From positions 124,001-188,000 of the forward strand of contig CAWIBS010000033.1 in assembly GCA_963834365.1 (NCBI GenBank): a stretch of 64,000 nt of DNA, read 5' to 3'. Origin of the DNA: CAWJAP01 sp963834365 (GTDB taxonomy: Bacteria > Acidobacteriota > Vicinamibacteria > Vicinamibacterales > Vicinamibacteraceae). This document shows positions 17,763 through 26,883 of this stretch, piece after piece. The position numbers were made by a program, and so were the translations under genes. Position 1 is the first letter of the stretch; every line of letters starts with the position of its first letter. The notes beneath the pieces were generated by a model, which saw only the letters and a list, made by a program, of their open reading frames with translations, ran no database searches and was not told the DNA's origin.

Positions 17763-17791
17763 GGGCCCGGCCGGGAATGTCCGGCCGGGCC
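17763..17791 (-). terminator. Strong hairpin terminator downstream of carD
   Basis: GGGCCCGGCCGGG / CCGGCCGGGCCC inverted repeat with a 4-5 base loop. Read on the minus strand it is followed by TTT. It lies 42 bases beyond the carD stop and before plsC. Confidence 0.65.
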
Positions 17792-17832
17792 CCTCGGCGT
17801 GTGTGCAGGTGGGAGGAGAGTCGGTGCGTGCG

Positions 17833-18422
17833 TTACGACGCGCGGCGCCGCGTCCGGCGCACGGCCGACGCGTCGACGGTGGTGACCTTCGCCGCCTTGA
17901 CCGCGGCCTGACGCGCCAGCGCCTTGCTTCGACGAGCACGAGCGTTCGAGCGCGTGCTCGACGCGGCTCTCGACGAGCGGCAGGTCCTCGTGCGTCACCT
18001 CGGCAATCTCGGAGATGACGAGGAACTTCGCGCGGTCGAGCATGCGCTTCTCGCGGAACGACAGGTTCTTCGAGCGCGCGAGATACGTGAGGCTCTTCAG
18101 CACTTCGACCACGTCGAAGAGCGAGCCCGTGCGCATCCGATCCGAATTGTCCTTGAAGCGGCCCTTCCAGTTCTGGTGGGTGTCGATCTTGCCGTCGCTC
18201 AGCAGGATTGAAGAGCCGATCGACTTCCTGGTTGCCCACGGCCTTGCGCAGCCCGACGTTGTCGGCGTTCTCGACGGGCACGAGCACCGTGGTGTCGTTC
18301 GACACCATCCGGAGCTGGTAGAACCCGCACGTCATGCCCATGATCGTGCGGCTCTCGATCCGCTGAACCACACCGAGCCCATGATTCGGGTAGATGACCT
18401 TATCGCCGATGTCAAATGTCAC
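17833..18422 (-). CDS. carD: CarD family transcriptional regulator (two frameshifts)
   Basis: CarD binds the RNA polymerase beta subunit and stabilises open promoter complexes, commonly at rRNA promoters. The start GTG 18422 has a GGGGG ribosome-binding site 5-6 bases upstream, giving VTFDIGDKVIYPNHGLGVVQ, the Tudor-like RNAP-interaction domain. The second part, MRTGSLFDVVEVLKSLTYLA with SFREKRMLDRAKFLVISEIA, is the helical DNA-binding domain. The end, after a second frame change near 17935, is a basic Ala/Lys tail (KALARQAAVKAAKVTTVDAS) ending at TAA 17833. The first frame change is near 18205. Rejoined length is about 196 residues; the basic tail is longer than the roughly 160-residue norm. 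Confidence 0.88.
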
Positions 18423-18805
18423 GTGGCCCCCAGTAAGTCGGTGAACGGCGTTGGTGGTTAGGTGTGTCTGAGGACTTACAGCCTTGAAGTATACCGCGAT
18501 TTCCCCCGGAAAAGCCCGGAAAATCAGGGCAAATCCGCACGACCGGCGTAAATTTCTGGCTGACAACGAGTAACCGACCCGCTGAGGGCGCGAGAAACGT
18601 GCCAGATCGAAAGGCGCCGTTGTCGGATCCATGAACGTCGCGTATTGTCAAGTCGGAGGCAGACAGCTTGCTGGCTCGGCTATAGCCCTGATGCAGCCGC
18701 GCCAATGGGGTTCGCGGCCCTTCCGGAAGCCCAGCCGCCAGGCTGACGAACAACTTCGCCCCTCCAGCCGACGTCAAAACCATCAGGTTACTGATCGAGC
18801 ATCCC
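18423..18805. promoter_or_regulatory. Divergent intergenic region with probable carD promoter
   Basis: 383 bases without a gene. On the minus strand a TATACT hexamer at 18487-18492 is a good -10 element for carD, with about 65 bases of leader; no convincing -35 box was seen. The remainder carries no recognisable RNA structure or ORF. The promoter of the exported methyltransferase must lie in the right half. Confidence 0.4.
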
Positions 18806-19397
18806 ATGGGCCACCGATTCTGCGTCCCCGCCGCTGCGCTCACGACTGTTGGCGTCCTCGTGTTCTCGGCTGTTGCCGGGACGGCGCCGGCCGTTCCGAC
18901 GGCGACCACCGCGCCTCTCCCAGCGCAGAAGCTCGCCCCCTATGCCCCGACGCCTCAGGACGTCGTCGAGCGGATGCTCGAGGTCGCGCAGGTGACCAAG
19001 GCCGACGTCGTCTACGACCTGGGCTGTGGCGACGGCCGTCTGGTGATTACCGCGGCCAAGAAGTACGGGGCGCGGGGCGTCGGGGTCGACATCGATCCCG
19101 AGCGAATCGCCGAGTCGCGTGCCAACGCCAAGAAGGCGGGGGTCGAGTCGCTGGTCGAGTTCCGCGAGCAGGACGCGCTGCAGGTCGACGTGTCGCCGGC
19201 GACGGTCGTGACGCTCTATCTGCTGTCCACCGGGAACCTCAAGCTGCGGCCGATTGCTGCAGAAGCGGCTGCGCCCGGGCTCGCGGGTGGTCTCCCACCA
19301 GTTCGGGATGGGCGACTGGGCACCGACGCGCACCGAGACGTTCACCGACTCGCTCGGCGCGAAGCGCACGATCTACCTCTGGCAGATCGGCAAGTAG
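18806..19397 (+). CDS. Exported class I SAM-dependent methyltransferase (frameshift)
   Basis: The N-terminus (about 1-30) is a Sec-type signal: AAALTTVGVLVFSAVAGTAP, then APLPAQKLAPYAPTPQDVVERM. The SAM-binding motif is VVYDLGCGDGRLVITAAKKY, followed by GVGVDIDPERIAESRANA and an FREQDALQVDVSPATVVTLY region. The frame changes once at about 19258; the rest reads RPGSRVVSHQFGMGDWAPTR and ends in TIYLWQIGK at TAG 19397. About 196 residues. Methyltransferases with this catalytic core are normally cytoplasmic; an exported copy is odd because SAM is not known to be available in the periplasm, so the hydrophobic start may be an anchor. Substrate unknown. Confidence 0.75.
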
Positions 19398-19414
19398 CGG
19401 GCTACGCTGCTCGC

Positions 19415-19918
19415 ATGGCGTTCGCGCTTCATCCACAGCTGAGAGCCGACACGATCGCCGGTCACGCGCCTGCGGCTGTCGTCGTGCGTTTGATGAACGA
19501 TCGCACGTGGCCGTGGCTGGTGCTCGTTCCCGAGCGCGAGGACTGGTGGAGCTCATCGACCTCGGACGCGGAGGAGCGTCGACTGCTCATCGAGGAGATT
19601 GCGCTGGCGTCGACCGTGCTGCGCGGTGCTGTTCCAGCCCGACAAGCTCAACGTCGCGGCGCTCGGCAATCAGGTCAGCCAGCTGCATGTGCACGTGATT
19701 GCGCGTCGACATCAGGATCCGGCGTGGCCGCGACCGGTCTGGGGCGTGCAGGCCGCCGGTGGCCTACGGAGTCGCACGAGCGTGACAAACTGGTCGGCGC
19801 CCTGCAGGACGCCTTCAGCGCGCACCGCGCCAGCGTCGCCGCCCTTCGCGAGGCCGCGGCCGCACGCGACGACGGCGGTGGAGGATTTCTGTCGCTGCTG
19901 GGTTTCACCGACCGCTGA
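19415..19918 (+). CDS. HIT-family hydrolase, diadenosine tetraphosphate-type (several frameshifts)
   Basis: About 168 residues from ATG 19415, 17 bases after the methyltransferase. The start MAFALHPQLRADT and the segment MNDRTWPWLVLVPE match Ap4A-type HIT hydrolases. The active site is NQVSQLHVHVIARR (near 19670-19700), with the histidine-triad pattern QLHVHVIAR of this subgroup. The tail DKLVGALQDAF ends at TGA 19918. Frame changes are seen near 19545, 19565, 19628 and 19765, all single-base, and they cancel so the final stop is in the starting frame. Expected role is hydrolysis of dinucleoside polyphosphates or nucleotide conjugates in the cytoplasm. Confidence 0.75.
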   Translation: MAFALHPQLRADTIAGHAPAAVVVRLMNDRTWPWLVLVPEREDWWSSSTSDAEERRLLIEEIALASTVLRGAVPARQAQRRGARQSGQPAACARDCASTSGSGVAATGLGRAGRRWPTESHERDKLVGALQDAFSAHRASVAALREAAAARDDGGGGFLSLLGFTDR

Positions 19919-19969
19919 GACGAGTTCCCCGGTTCGGCCCAATGTTAGGATCTGGGTTCCAGCCCCGCT

Positions 19970-20058
19970 GGCGGCGTGGCGAAACTGGCAGACGCAGGAG
20001 ACTCAAAATCTCCCGGAGGTCACCCTCCGTGTGGGTTCGATTCCCTCCGCCGCCACCA
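19970..20058 (+). tRNA. tRNA-Leu (anticodon CAA)
   Basis: Acceptor stem GGCGGCG (19970-19976) pairs with CGCCGCC (20048-20054); discriminator A and an encoded CCA follow (20056-20058). The anticodon arm is GGAGA-CTCAAAA-TCTCC, giving anticodon CAA, which reads UUG. The long variable arm GGAGG-TCA-CCTCC-type is typical of class II tRNA-Leu. The T-arm GTGGG-TTCGATT-CCCTC has one U-U mismatch. Confidence 0.93.
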
Positions 20059-20128
20059 ACCTTCGCTTATCATTCAGGCGAAGGTTGTCCGCCGTAGCTT
20101 GGCCTGAATCAAGCCAAGCGAAGGTGGA
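20058..20128. repeat. Two inverted repeats directly after the tRNA
   Basis: The first is AACCTTCGC...GCGAAGGTT (20058-20086), which could act as the tRNA terminator. The second spans 20088-20128, with GCTTGGC / GCCAAGC stem (20097-20103 and 20113-20119) inside flanking TCCGCC and GGTGGA. It resembles dispersed palindromic elements more than an integrase attachment site; no integrase gene is nearby. Confidence 0.55.
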
Positions 20129-20295
20129 CTGTTCTTGCTCTGATACGAGCTACGTTGGCAAGCCAACCTCCGCTCGCTTTCAGCGAGCTTCGACTCGGTA
20201 CCAAGCGAGTCACTGACAGGCGAACGATGCCGCGCCGTCGCGTCGCAACCGTCGGCTCAACGCGACGGCGGAAGCGACGCGAAGGCGGGCCACGC

Positions 20296-21042
20296 ATGAA
20301 CAATACCGACGTTCCCGAACGGAGGCGCGGTCGACTGCCGCGAGCTTTCCCGTGGACGACGGCTCTAGCGGTTGTCGTAGTGACGTGGGGGGCGACGGCC
20401 TGCGGAGGAGCCGCCAATCCCACGCCGACGTCGCCCAGTGACCCTGTCAGTGGTGACGTCGTCGGGCTCGACGTGGCCTGTCCCGCCTCGCTCTTGATTG
20501 GAGAGAAAGGCCCATGCCTTGCTGTTGCGCGCCTTCGCTCCGGGCGCGCTCCCCTTGTGTCCTTCGAAGCGACGTGGTCATCGACGCGACCTGACATCGT
20601 CGCGGTGGATGCGACCGGCGTTGTCAACGGGCGCTCGGCGGGACAGGCGGTTATCTCGGCACGCTATGTTGGCCGAGAAGGCAACACGGTGTCGATCCTC
20701 GTGACCGCGGAAGATGCACTACGCGTGAAGGCAGCTGCTGAGCAAGGGGACTTCCGGCGCGGAAGCACGGTGACCATGTGGTTGCAGGGCTACTACTCTG
20801 TAGCTTCGGCGGAGGCCGGCCGATTGAGCCTTCGGATCAGCGACCAGGATGGACCGATCACAACCGCATCGCCATTGACCGTCGCCAGAGGCGGCGACTT
20901 CTTCCTGCTGTCAGGCACATTCGTCATTCCGGAACGCAGCACGCAGGTGTGCCGGACGGCGATTCTCGAAGTCGGTTCCGTCACTATTGCAGAGCCAACA
21001 TCGAATGGCTCGGGACTGTGGTGCATCTCCATCCAGCCGTAA
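20296..21042 (+). CDS. BIG2-domain lipoprotein, function unknown
   Basis: 248 residues if started at ATG 20296; an in-frame upstream start at 20155 would add 47 Arg-rich residues in front of the signal and is less likely. The signal is ALAVVVVTWGATACGG with a lipobox-like cysteine (TAC-GG), implying a lipoprotein. A Ser/Thr/Pro linker is followed by a BIG2 Ig-like domain, recognisable from WSSTRPDIVAVDATGVVNG and AGQAVISARYVGREG. The C-terminal 100 residues (QGYYSVASAEAGRLSLRISD, SGTFVIPERSTQVCRTAILE) form a beta-rich domain that I do not recognise; two cysteines could form a disulphide. Base composition is somewhat less GC-rich than neighbouring genes, compatible with a recent arrival next to the tRNA. 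Confidence 0.7.
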   Translation: MNNTDVPERRRGRLPRAFPWTTALAVVVVTWGATACGGAANPTPTSPSDPVSGDVVGLDVACPASLLIGEKGPCLAVARLRSGRAPLVSFEATWSSTRPDIVAVDATGVVNGRSAGQAVISARYVGREGNTVSILVTAEDALRVKAAAEQGDFRRGSTVTMWLQGYYSVASAEAGRLSLRISDQDGPITTASPLTVARGGDFFLLSGTFVIPERSTQVCRTAILEVGSVTIAEPTSNGSGLWCISIQP

Positions 21043-21066
21043 GCTGATGAGGCATGAGAAGCGACG

Positions 21067-23433
21067 TCAGCCCGTGATGTCGAGCGCCGCTTCCACGCCC
21101 AGCATCCGGAGGAAGCGCGGATCGGCCCTCAGCGCCTCGAACTCCGGCTCGATCCGGGCGCGTGCGAGCGTGAAGGCGCGACGCTCGGCCGCGGCCCGCT
21201 CGAGGAACGCAATCGCCGTGTCGGCATCCCCGCGCAGGGCATGCGCTCCCGCCGCGTAGTAGCGCGTGAACGGCTCGTCCGCCCCGAGTCGCACGCGCCG
21301 ATCGAACCCCTCGAGCGCGACGTCGAAAGCCGCCTCCGCCTTGTGACGCTGGCCGAGTTGCCGGTACGACGCGCCGAGACGCACGTTCAGCTCGACGAGG
21401 ATACGGTTGCGCAGCGCGTGCTCGACGCGTGACAGGAGGGCGATCTCGTCGAGAAAGCACTGCACCGCTTCGTCATGCCGGCCCTGGAGCGCCGCGAGAT
21501 GGCCCATCCGCATGGCGCCCCCGATCACGAGGACGCCTTCCTGGCCCGACATCAGCGCCTCCTGCAGCGCGATGGCGCGGCGTGCGGCCGTGCTCGCCGC
21601 GCTCGAACTGTCGCAGCAGGGCCGCGCAGTGAGCCAGCTGCAGTGCGTACCAGCCGGCATTCGGATTGCGCGTCAGCGCGCGATCGAAGTAGTCGGCGGC
21701 CTCGGCGAAATGCGCCCGGCCGACGAAGAGCGCCCGGCCCATCGCCGCCAGCGCACCGGCGTCCTCCGGATCGAGCGTCAGCGCGCGGCGAATCGCCGCC
21801 GTGCCCTCCTCGTCGCGGCCCATCGAGACGAGGGCCCCGCCGATGTCGCGCCAGCCCTTCACGGAGTGAGGATGCAGCTCGAGCCCGCGACGAAAGCTCG
21901 TGAGCGCCCGCTCCCGCAGCTCGGGCATCGCCATGTAGTCGGCCTTGCTGGCAAGCGCGGAGCCCAGCTCGAGGTGCGCGCGTGCGTACCGCGGGTCGAA
22001 CTCCACGGCACGCTCGAAGAGCAGCACCGCGCGATCCAGCGATTCGAAGGTCTCCGTGCGGAGGTTGGCAACGCCTTTGGCAAAGGCTTCATAGGCCTGG
22101 ACGACCTGGGTCCCGATCTCGCCGGCGCGCGGCACGGTCACGTGCGATCGCAGCAGCGCCGCCAACTCGCGCACCAACGCATCCTGCAGCCCGAAGATGC
22201 CGTCCAGCGTGCCATCGACCTTGATCGTGCGCGCACCCCCCGCACCCAGATCGGTGATGGTCGCCGTGACGCGAACGTCGCCGCCAGCCCGCTGAAACGC
22301 CCCGGTCACGACGAACGCCGCACCGAGCTCCCGCGCCGCACGGACCGCGAGCGCATCGCCATTCGCGCCGGCCCCCTCGCCCATCGTCCGCATCAACGCG
22401 TGGACCCGTGTGTGCGGCAGCGCCGTCACGCCTTCGATCTGACCGATACCCGCGGTGATCGTCTCGGCGAGGCCCGTGCTGAGCCACTCGACGTCCGGGT
22501 TTGCCGTGAGATTCAGGAACTCCGCGACGACGATCGCGGGCACCCGCGCGGGCTCTGCATCGTCGTCCGTGACGTCGCCGCGCCGCTACGGCCGACATGG
22601 CCTCGGCGACCTCGCGCATCGAGGGATAGCGCTGCCGGGGATCCTTGGCGAGCATGCGCCGCACGATGACCTCGACGCGGCGCACCCGCGGATTGTCGAA
22701 CCGTGAGGCGAGTGGCGGCGGCTCGTCGCGCAGCAGCGCTTCGAGCAGGAGCACCGGGGTCTCGCCCACGAACGGCCGCCGGCCGGCCATCAGCTCGTAG
22801 AGCACCACGCCGAGCGCGAACATGTCCGCGCGGCCGTCCACAGCCTGCCCGCGAGCCTGCTCGGGCGCCATGTAGGCCAGCGTGCCGGCGAAGCTGCCAG
22901 CCGATCCCCAGGGGTCCGCCGTGCGCGTGCTGTCGCCGGCGGCACTCACCGGCGCGGCTCGACGGGCGAGCCCGAAGTCGAGGAGCTTCACCAGGCCCGA
23001 TTCGGTCACCATGACGTTCGCCGGCTTGATGTCGCGGTGGACGATCCCCACCTCGTGCGCTGCCGCCAGCGCGTCGGCGGCTTGCCGCACGAGATCGAGC
23101 GCGGCCTCGAAGGTCAGCTCCTGCGCGAGCGCCGGATCCGACAGCGTCCGGCCGTGCACCAGCTCCATCGCAATGAAGCCGACGGGAGCCCCGTCGAGCA
23201 CGCCTTCGTCCGCCTCGTAGATCACGGCGACATTGGGATGGCTCAGCGCCGACGCGGCCCGGGCCTCGGCCAGCAGTCTCGACGCTCCCTCGATCGTCCG
23301 GACCGTCGCGACGCACGACCTTCAGCGCAACCGGGCGCTGCAATCGCTCGTCCTCGGCGCGATACACCTCGCCCATGGCGCCGGCGCCGAGGCGCTCGAT
23401 GATCCGGTAGCGTGACAGCCCGGGACCGCTCAC
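21067..23433 (-). CDS. Eukaryotic-type Ser/Thr protein kinase with FlgO/TolB-like and TPR domains (frameshifted)
   Basis: Rejoined length about 788 residues. From GTG 23433 the kinase domain shows the P-loop IERLGAGAMGEVYRA, Lys in VALKVV, catalytic loop IVHRDIKPANVMV, DFG in LLDFGLARR, and the AYMAPEQARGQ segment. The following region (AEFLNLTANPDVEWLSTGLA, ending with VVTGAFQRAGGDVRVTATIT) is the FlgO/TolB-N-like domain found after such kinases in Acidobacteriota. Next are TPR repeats (for example LLFERAVEFDPRYARAHLEL and AIRRALTLDPEDAGALAAMG). Frame changes are near 23310, 22565 and 21640. No transmembrane helix is visible between kinase and sensor parts, so it is probably cytoplasmic. Confidence 0.85.
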
Positions 23434-23463
23434 CGGCTCATTATGAAGAGCGGCGGCCGCCGG

Positions 23464-24141
23464 TCAACGCCGGGAGTCGAGGAAAGTGAGATAGGCGCGG
23501 AGCGCGCCGTGATTGTGCTGGCGGACGATCTCCTGCAGCCTGGGGAGATCGCAGGCGGCCATGGCTTCGAGCACCGCGTGATGCTCCGCCTGCGCCTGTG
23601 CCACACGATGGACCAGCACGCCCTTGAAGTAGAAGCGCCGCACGCGCTCCCAGCGATCGAGCACGCGGCCCGTGAGCTCGCTCAACAGGGGCAATCCCGG
23701 CAGGTCGCCAATCGCCAGATGGAACCGACGGTTCAGGTCGGCCCAGTCTTCGTGACGTTCCTGCCCCACTGCCTCGTCCATGGCGACGACGAGCGCGTCC
23801 AGCGTCTCGAGATCCTCGGGGCGCCGGCGCTCGGCGACGAGCCGGGTCGCGATGCTCTCGAGGCCTTCCAGCACGCTGAAGACGTCGACGATGGACTCGC
23901 GGGAGACGGGCGCGACGGTCGTGCCGACGTGGGGGACGGAGACGACGAGCGCCTCCGCCTGGAGGAGCTGGAGCGCTTCCCGGACCGGGATGATGCTCAC
24001 CTGCAGCCGCCGGGCGAGCTCGTCGATGATCAGCCGCTCGCCGGGCTGCAGATCGCAGCGGATGATCGCCTCGCGGAGGGTGCGATAGGCGAACTCCTGC
24101 TTGGTACGGTGACGCGCGACGGGCGGAGCAGCCAGCGGCAT
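23464..24141 (-). CDS. GntR-family transcriptional regulator, FCD subfamily
   Basis: 225 residues. An N-terminal winged helix (about 14-80, QEFAYRTLREAIIRCDLQPG and LIIDELARRLQVSIIPVREA) precedes a C-terminal FCD ligand domain. In the FCD domain, possible metal ligands are Asp in DWADLNRRFHLAI, His in the same stretch, His in AEHHAVLEAM and His in IVRQHNHGALR. FCD regulators respond to carboxylic acids or sugar acids. The gene lies downstream of the two phosphofructokinases on the same strand, 106 bases away, so a link to sugar metabolism is possible but not shown. Confidence 0.9.
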   Translation of the reverse strand: MPLAAPPVARHRTKQEFAYRTLREAIIRCDLQPGERLIIDELARRLQVSIIPVREALQLLQAEALVVSVPHVGTTVAPVSRESIVDVFSVLEGLESIATRLVAERRRPEDLETLDALVVAMDEAVGQERHEDWADLNRRFHLAIGDLPGLPLLSELTGRVLDRWERVRRFYFKGVLVHRVAQAQAEHHAVLEAMAACDLPRLQEIVRQHNHGALRAYLTFLDSRR

Positions 24142-24247
24142 GGTGGCGAAACCTACGCGGTGGAGCTATGGGTCGTCCAGTCGGCACATATGATATATCC
24201 GCCCGCTCGGACGAGAGGCCCGACATCGACCCCCGGGCGTGAACGCC

Positions 24248-25508
24248 TCACCCGCGGGCCGCCGCGACGGGCGCGCCCTGACGATGGAACCGTTCGTGGA
24301 ACTCGGCCGGGCTGAGCGCGCCGGCCTCGGCCAGCTTCTCCATCCAGGCCGGATCGGCGAAGTCGCGCGGGCCGAGCCGCACCATGTATTTCCGGGCGAC
24401 CTCGTAACTCTCCGTCGTGACGTCCACCGCACGACGCCGGCCCTTGCCCGACGAGGCATCCAGCAGATCCACGAGCGGAATCGGCTCGAACTCGCCGCCC
24501 TGGATCGTGATCAGCGAGCCGGAGCCGCCGGCCCGCAGGTGGATGACGGCGGCGTAGCCGAGATCACGCGGCGTACTCGGCGTCGAAGGGAATCGGCGGT
24601 GCGCATCGCAGCTCGTAGCCGATCGTCTTGTCCACGATCGTCACCTTGATGCCGCGGTGCTCGAGCCGCACCTGCACCTCGTTCTTGACCTTCCGCCCGA
24701 GATCGATCTCGGTGACGCGGATGTTGCCCTGGGCGTCGCGATCGACGTCCTGCAACTCCCCGACCTCGCGGGGGCTGAAGCGCTCGACGAGCGCTTCGGC
24801 CAGCAGGACGACGCCATGCGACTTGCCCAGCGCCCGCCGCTTGATGATGCTGCCCTCGACGATGTCCACGATGCCGGTGAGCGCAATCGGATCGTCCGGG
24901 AACTCCTCGGGGATGATCGTGCAGGTCGCGCTCGCCGCCTTCCCGATGCCGAGCGTCAGGTGCCCCGTCGGCCGGCCCATCGTGACGCCCAGATACCAGC
25001 GGCCCGTCGTCCTGGCATCCTCCATGAGGTTCTTGACCACCGCCACGCCTGCGTGCCGGGCGGTCTCGTAGCCCAGTGTGGACAGCGGCGACGGCATCCA
25101 CAGATCGTTGTCGATGCTCTTGGGCACCAGGACGACCTTGAGGGGCGTGCGCGAGGCGAGCGCCGACGCACTGCGGACCATGTCGTCGCCGCCGATGCAG
25201 ACGAGGGCGTCGATCTTGAGCTTGGCGAGCGCGGCGACGGTGTTGTCGAAGCTCTCGGCGTCGATGGTCACGTCACGACGCGACGATCCCAGCAGCACCC
25301 CGCCGTCGAGGTGGATGCGCGAGACCTCGTCGATCGTGAGCTCGTGCTGCTCGTCGGTGTAGCGCTGCGCGAGCCAGTCGAAGCCGTCGTGAAAGCCGAT
25401 CGGGACGTAGCCGAGCTTGACGGCTTCGATCGCGACGGCGCTGATGACGCCGTTCGTGCCGGGTGCGGGCCCACCCCCGACGAGGATGCCGATACGTTTG
25501 ATGGACAT
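24248..25508 (-). CDS. 6-phosphofructokinase, PPi-dependent type, paralogue 1 (one frameshift)
   Basis: Transfers phosphate to fructose 6-phosphate. About 420 residues when rejoined. The nucleotide/PPi loop is LVGGGPAPGTNGVIS, then IGGDDMVRSAS, VPKSIDNDLW and GVTMGRPTGHLTLG. GGDD in place of GGDGS, and PK before the IDND motif, are the residues associated with PPi use rather than ATP. The frame changes near 24565, where FDAEYAA would meet a false TGA; the continuation GYAAVIHLRAGGSGSL has a clear counterpart in paralogue 2. ATG 25508 (or 25517) is the start. It is 37-46 bases downstream of paralogue 2, on the same strand. Confidence 0.87.
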
Positions 25509-25553
25509 GAGAGGCATGCCCCGGGCTGAGACCTCGGGGCTACCGACGTCTGC

Positions 25554-26808
25554 TCACACTGAAGTTGTCAGGTACTCGAACCGCTGGCGGAACGCGCCCG
25601 GCGTGAGGTGGGCGGCCTCGGCCAGCCGATCGACCCACGCGGCGTGCTGAAAGTCGTCCGCGTCGAGCCGGATCATGTACGCCTGGGCGACGCGAAAGCC
25701 CTCGCTCGACGGGTCCACGAGGCGCACCTTGGTCTTGCCGGTGTCGGGTTCGCGCAGGTCGTCGAAGGGAATGGGCACCAGCTTGCCGCCCTGGATGCTC
25801 ACCATGGCGCCCGTGCCGCCGCGCTGCAGGAAGCGGATGGCGCTGTATCCGAGGTCGCGGCAGTATTCGGCGTCGAACGGAATCGGGTCGGCGCAGCGCA
25901 GCTCGTACCCCACGTTCTTGTTCGTGAGCGTAACCTTCAGGCCGCGCTCGCTCAACCGGCCCTGGACCTCGGCCTTCACCTTCCGCGCGAGATCCACTTC
26001 GGCGAAGCGAACGTGGCCGTGCTCGTCACGCTCGACGTCCTGCAACTCGGCGAGCTCGGCCGGGTCGAGACGATTCGATCAGCCCCTCGGCGAGCACGGC
26101 GACGCCGAAATGCCGGTTCATCGCCCGGCGCTTGACGATGGCGCCCTCGACGATGTCGCAGATGGTGGCGAAGGGGACCAGCGGCTGCGTGAACTCCTCG
26201 GCGATCACGGTGACGGTGGCGCCCGCCGCCTTGCCGATGCCGAGCGCCAGGTGCCCCGCCTTGCGGCCCATGGCCACGACGATGTACCAGCGTCGGGTCG
26301 ATCGCGCATCCTCCATGAGGTTGCGGACGAGCTCGACGCCGACGTGACGCGCGGTCTGGAAGCCGAAGGTCGGCACGTGCGGCGGCAGCGGCAGATCGTT
26401 GTCGATGGTCTTCGGCACGTGGACGCTGCGAATCGCGCCGGCCGACTTCTCGCTGATGTAGCGCGCGGACAGGGCGGTATCGTCGCCGCCAATCGTCACG
26501 AGATGGGTGATGCCGGCGTCTCGCAGCGTCTCGATGACGGCCTGCGTGGCCTCGGGCGACCTGGTGGGGTTCTCGCGCGAGGTCCCGAGCATCGAACCGC
26601 CCGCCAGATGCATGCGCGACACATCGTCGATCGACAGCGGACGAAGCTTCGATCGATCGCGGCGCACGAGATGCTTGAAGCCCTCGCGGATGCCGATGAC
26701 CTCGAATCCCTCGTTGAGCGCCTCGATGGTGGCGGCGGAGATGACGGCGTTGATGCCGGGCGCCGGCCCGCCGCCGACCAGAATGCCCAGGCGTGAAGCT
26801 GATCCCAT
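25554..26808 (-). CDS. 6-phosphofructokinase, PPi-dependent type, paralogue 2 (one frameshift)
   Basis: About 418 residues when rejoined. Motifs are LVGGGPAPGINAVISA, TIGGDDTALSAR, VPKTIDNDLPLPP and VVAMGRKAGHLALG; like its neighbour it has the GGDD and PKTIDND signature of PPi-dependent PFK. The frame changes near 26060, after which LQDVERDEHGHVRFAEVDLA and YELRCADPIPFDAEYCRDLG continue the family. The two paralogues are collinear to the C-terminus (DFQHAAWVDRLAEAAHLTPG versus the matching DFADPAWMEKLAEAGALSPA), so they arose by tandem duplication. It is upstream of paralogue 1 and probably co-transcribed with it. Confidence 0.87.
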
Positions 26809-26883
26809 TGCGTCGAATTGTCCCGGTGCCTCGCCGGCCCTGTCAATGGCGCGTCGCGCTCACGTGACGATGGCGGCCGCCAG

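Noticed and set aside
19970..21050. Integrative element at the tRNA-Leu gene
   Set aside because: No integrase, excisionase or repeated tRNA 3' end was found within the neighbouring sequence.
24540..24570. In-frame TGA in phosphofructokinase 1 considered as selenocysteine
   Set aside because: The paralogue shows the frame must shift by one base here (EYCRDLGYSA versus EYA-A-stop), and no Cys/Sec position is conserved at this site. It is a frameshift stop.
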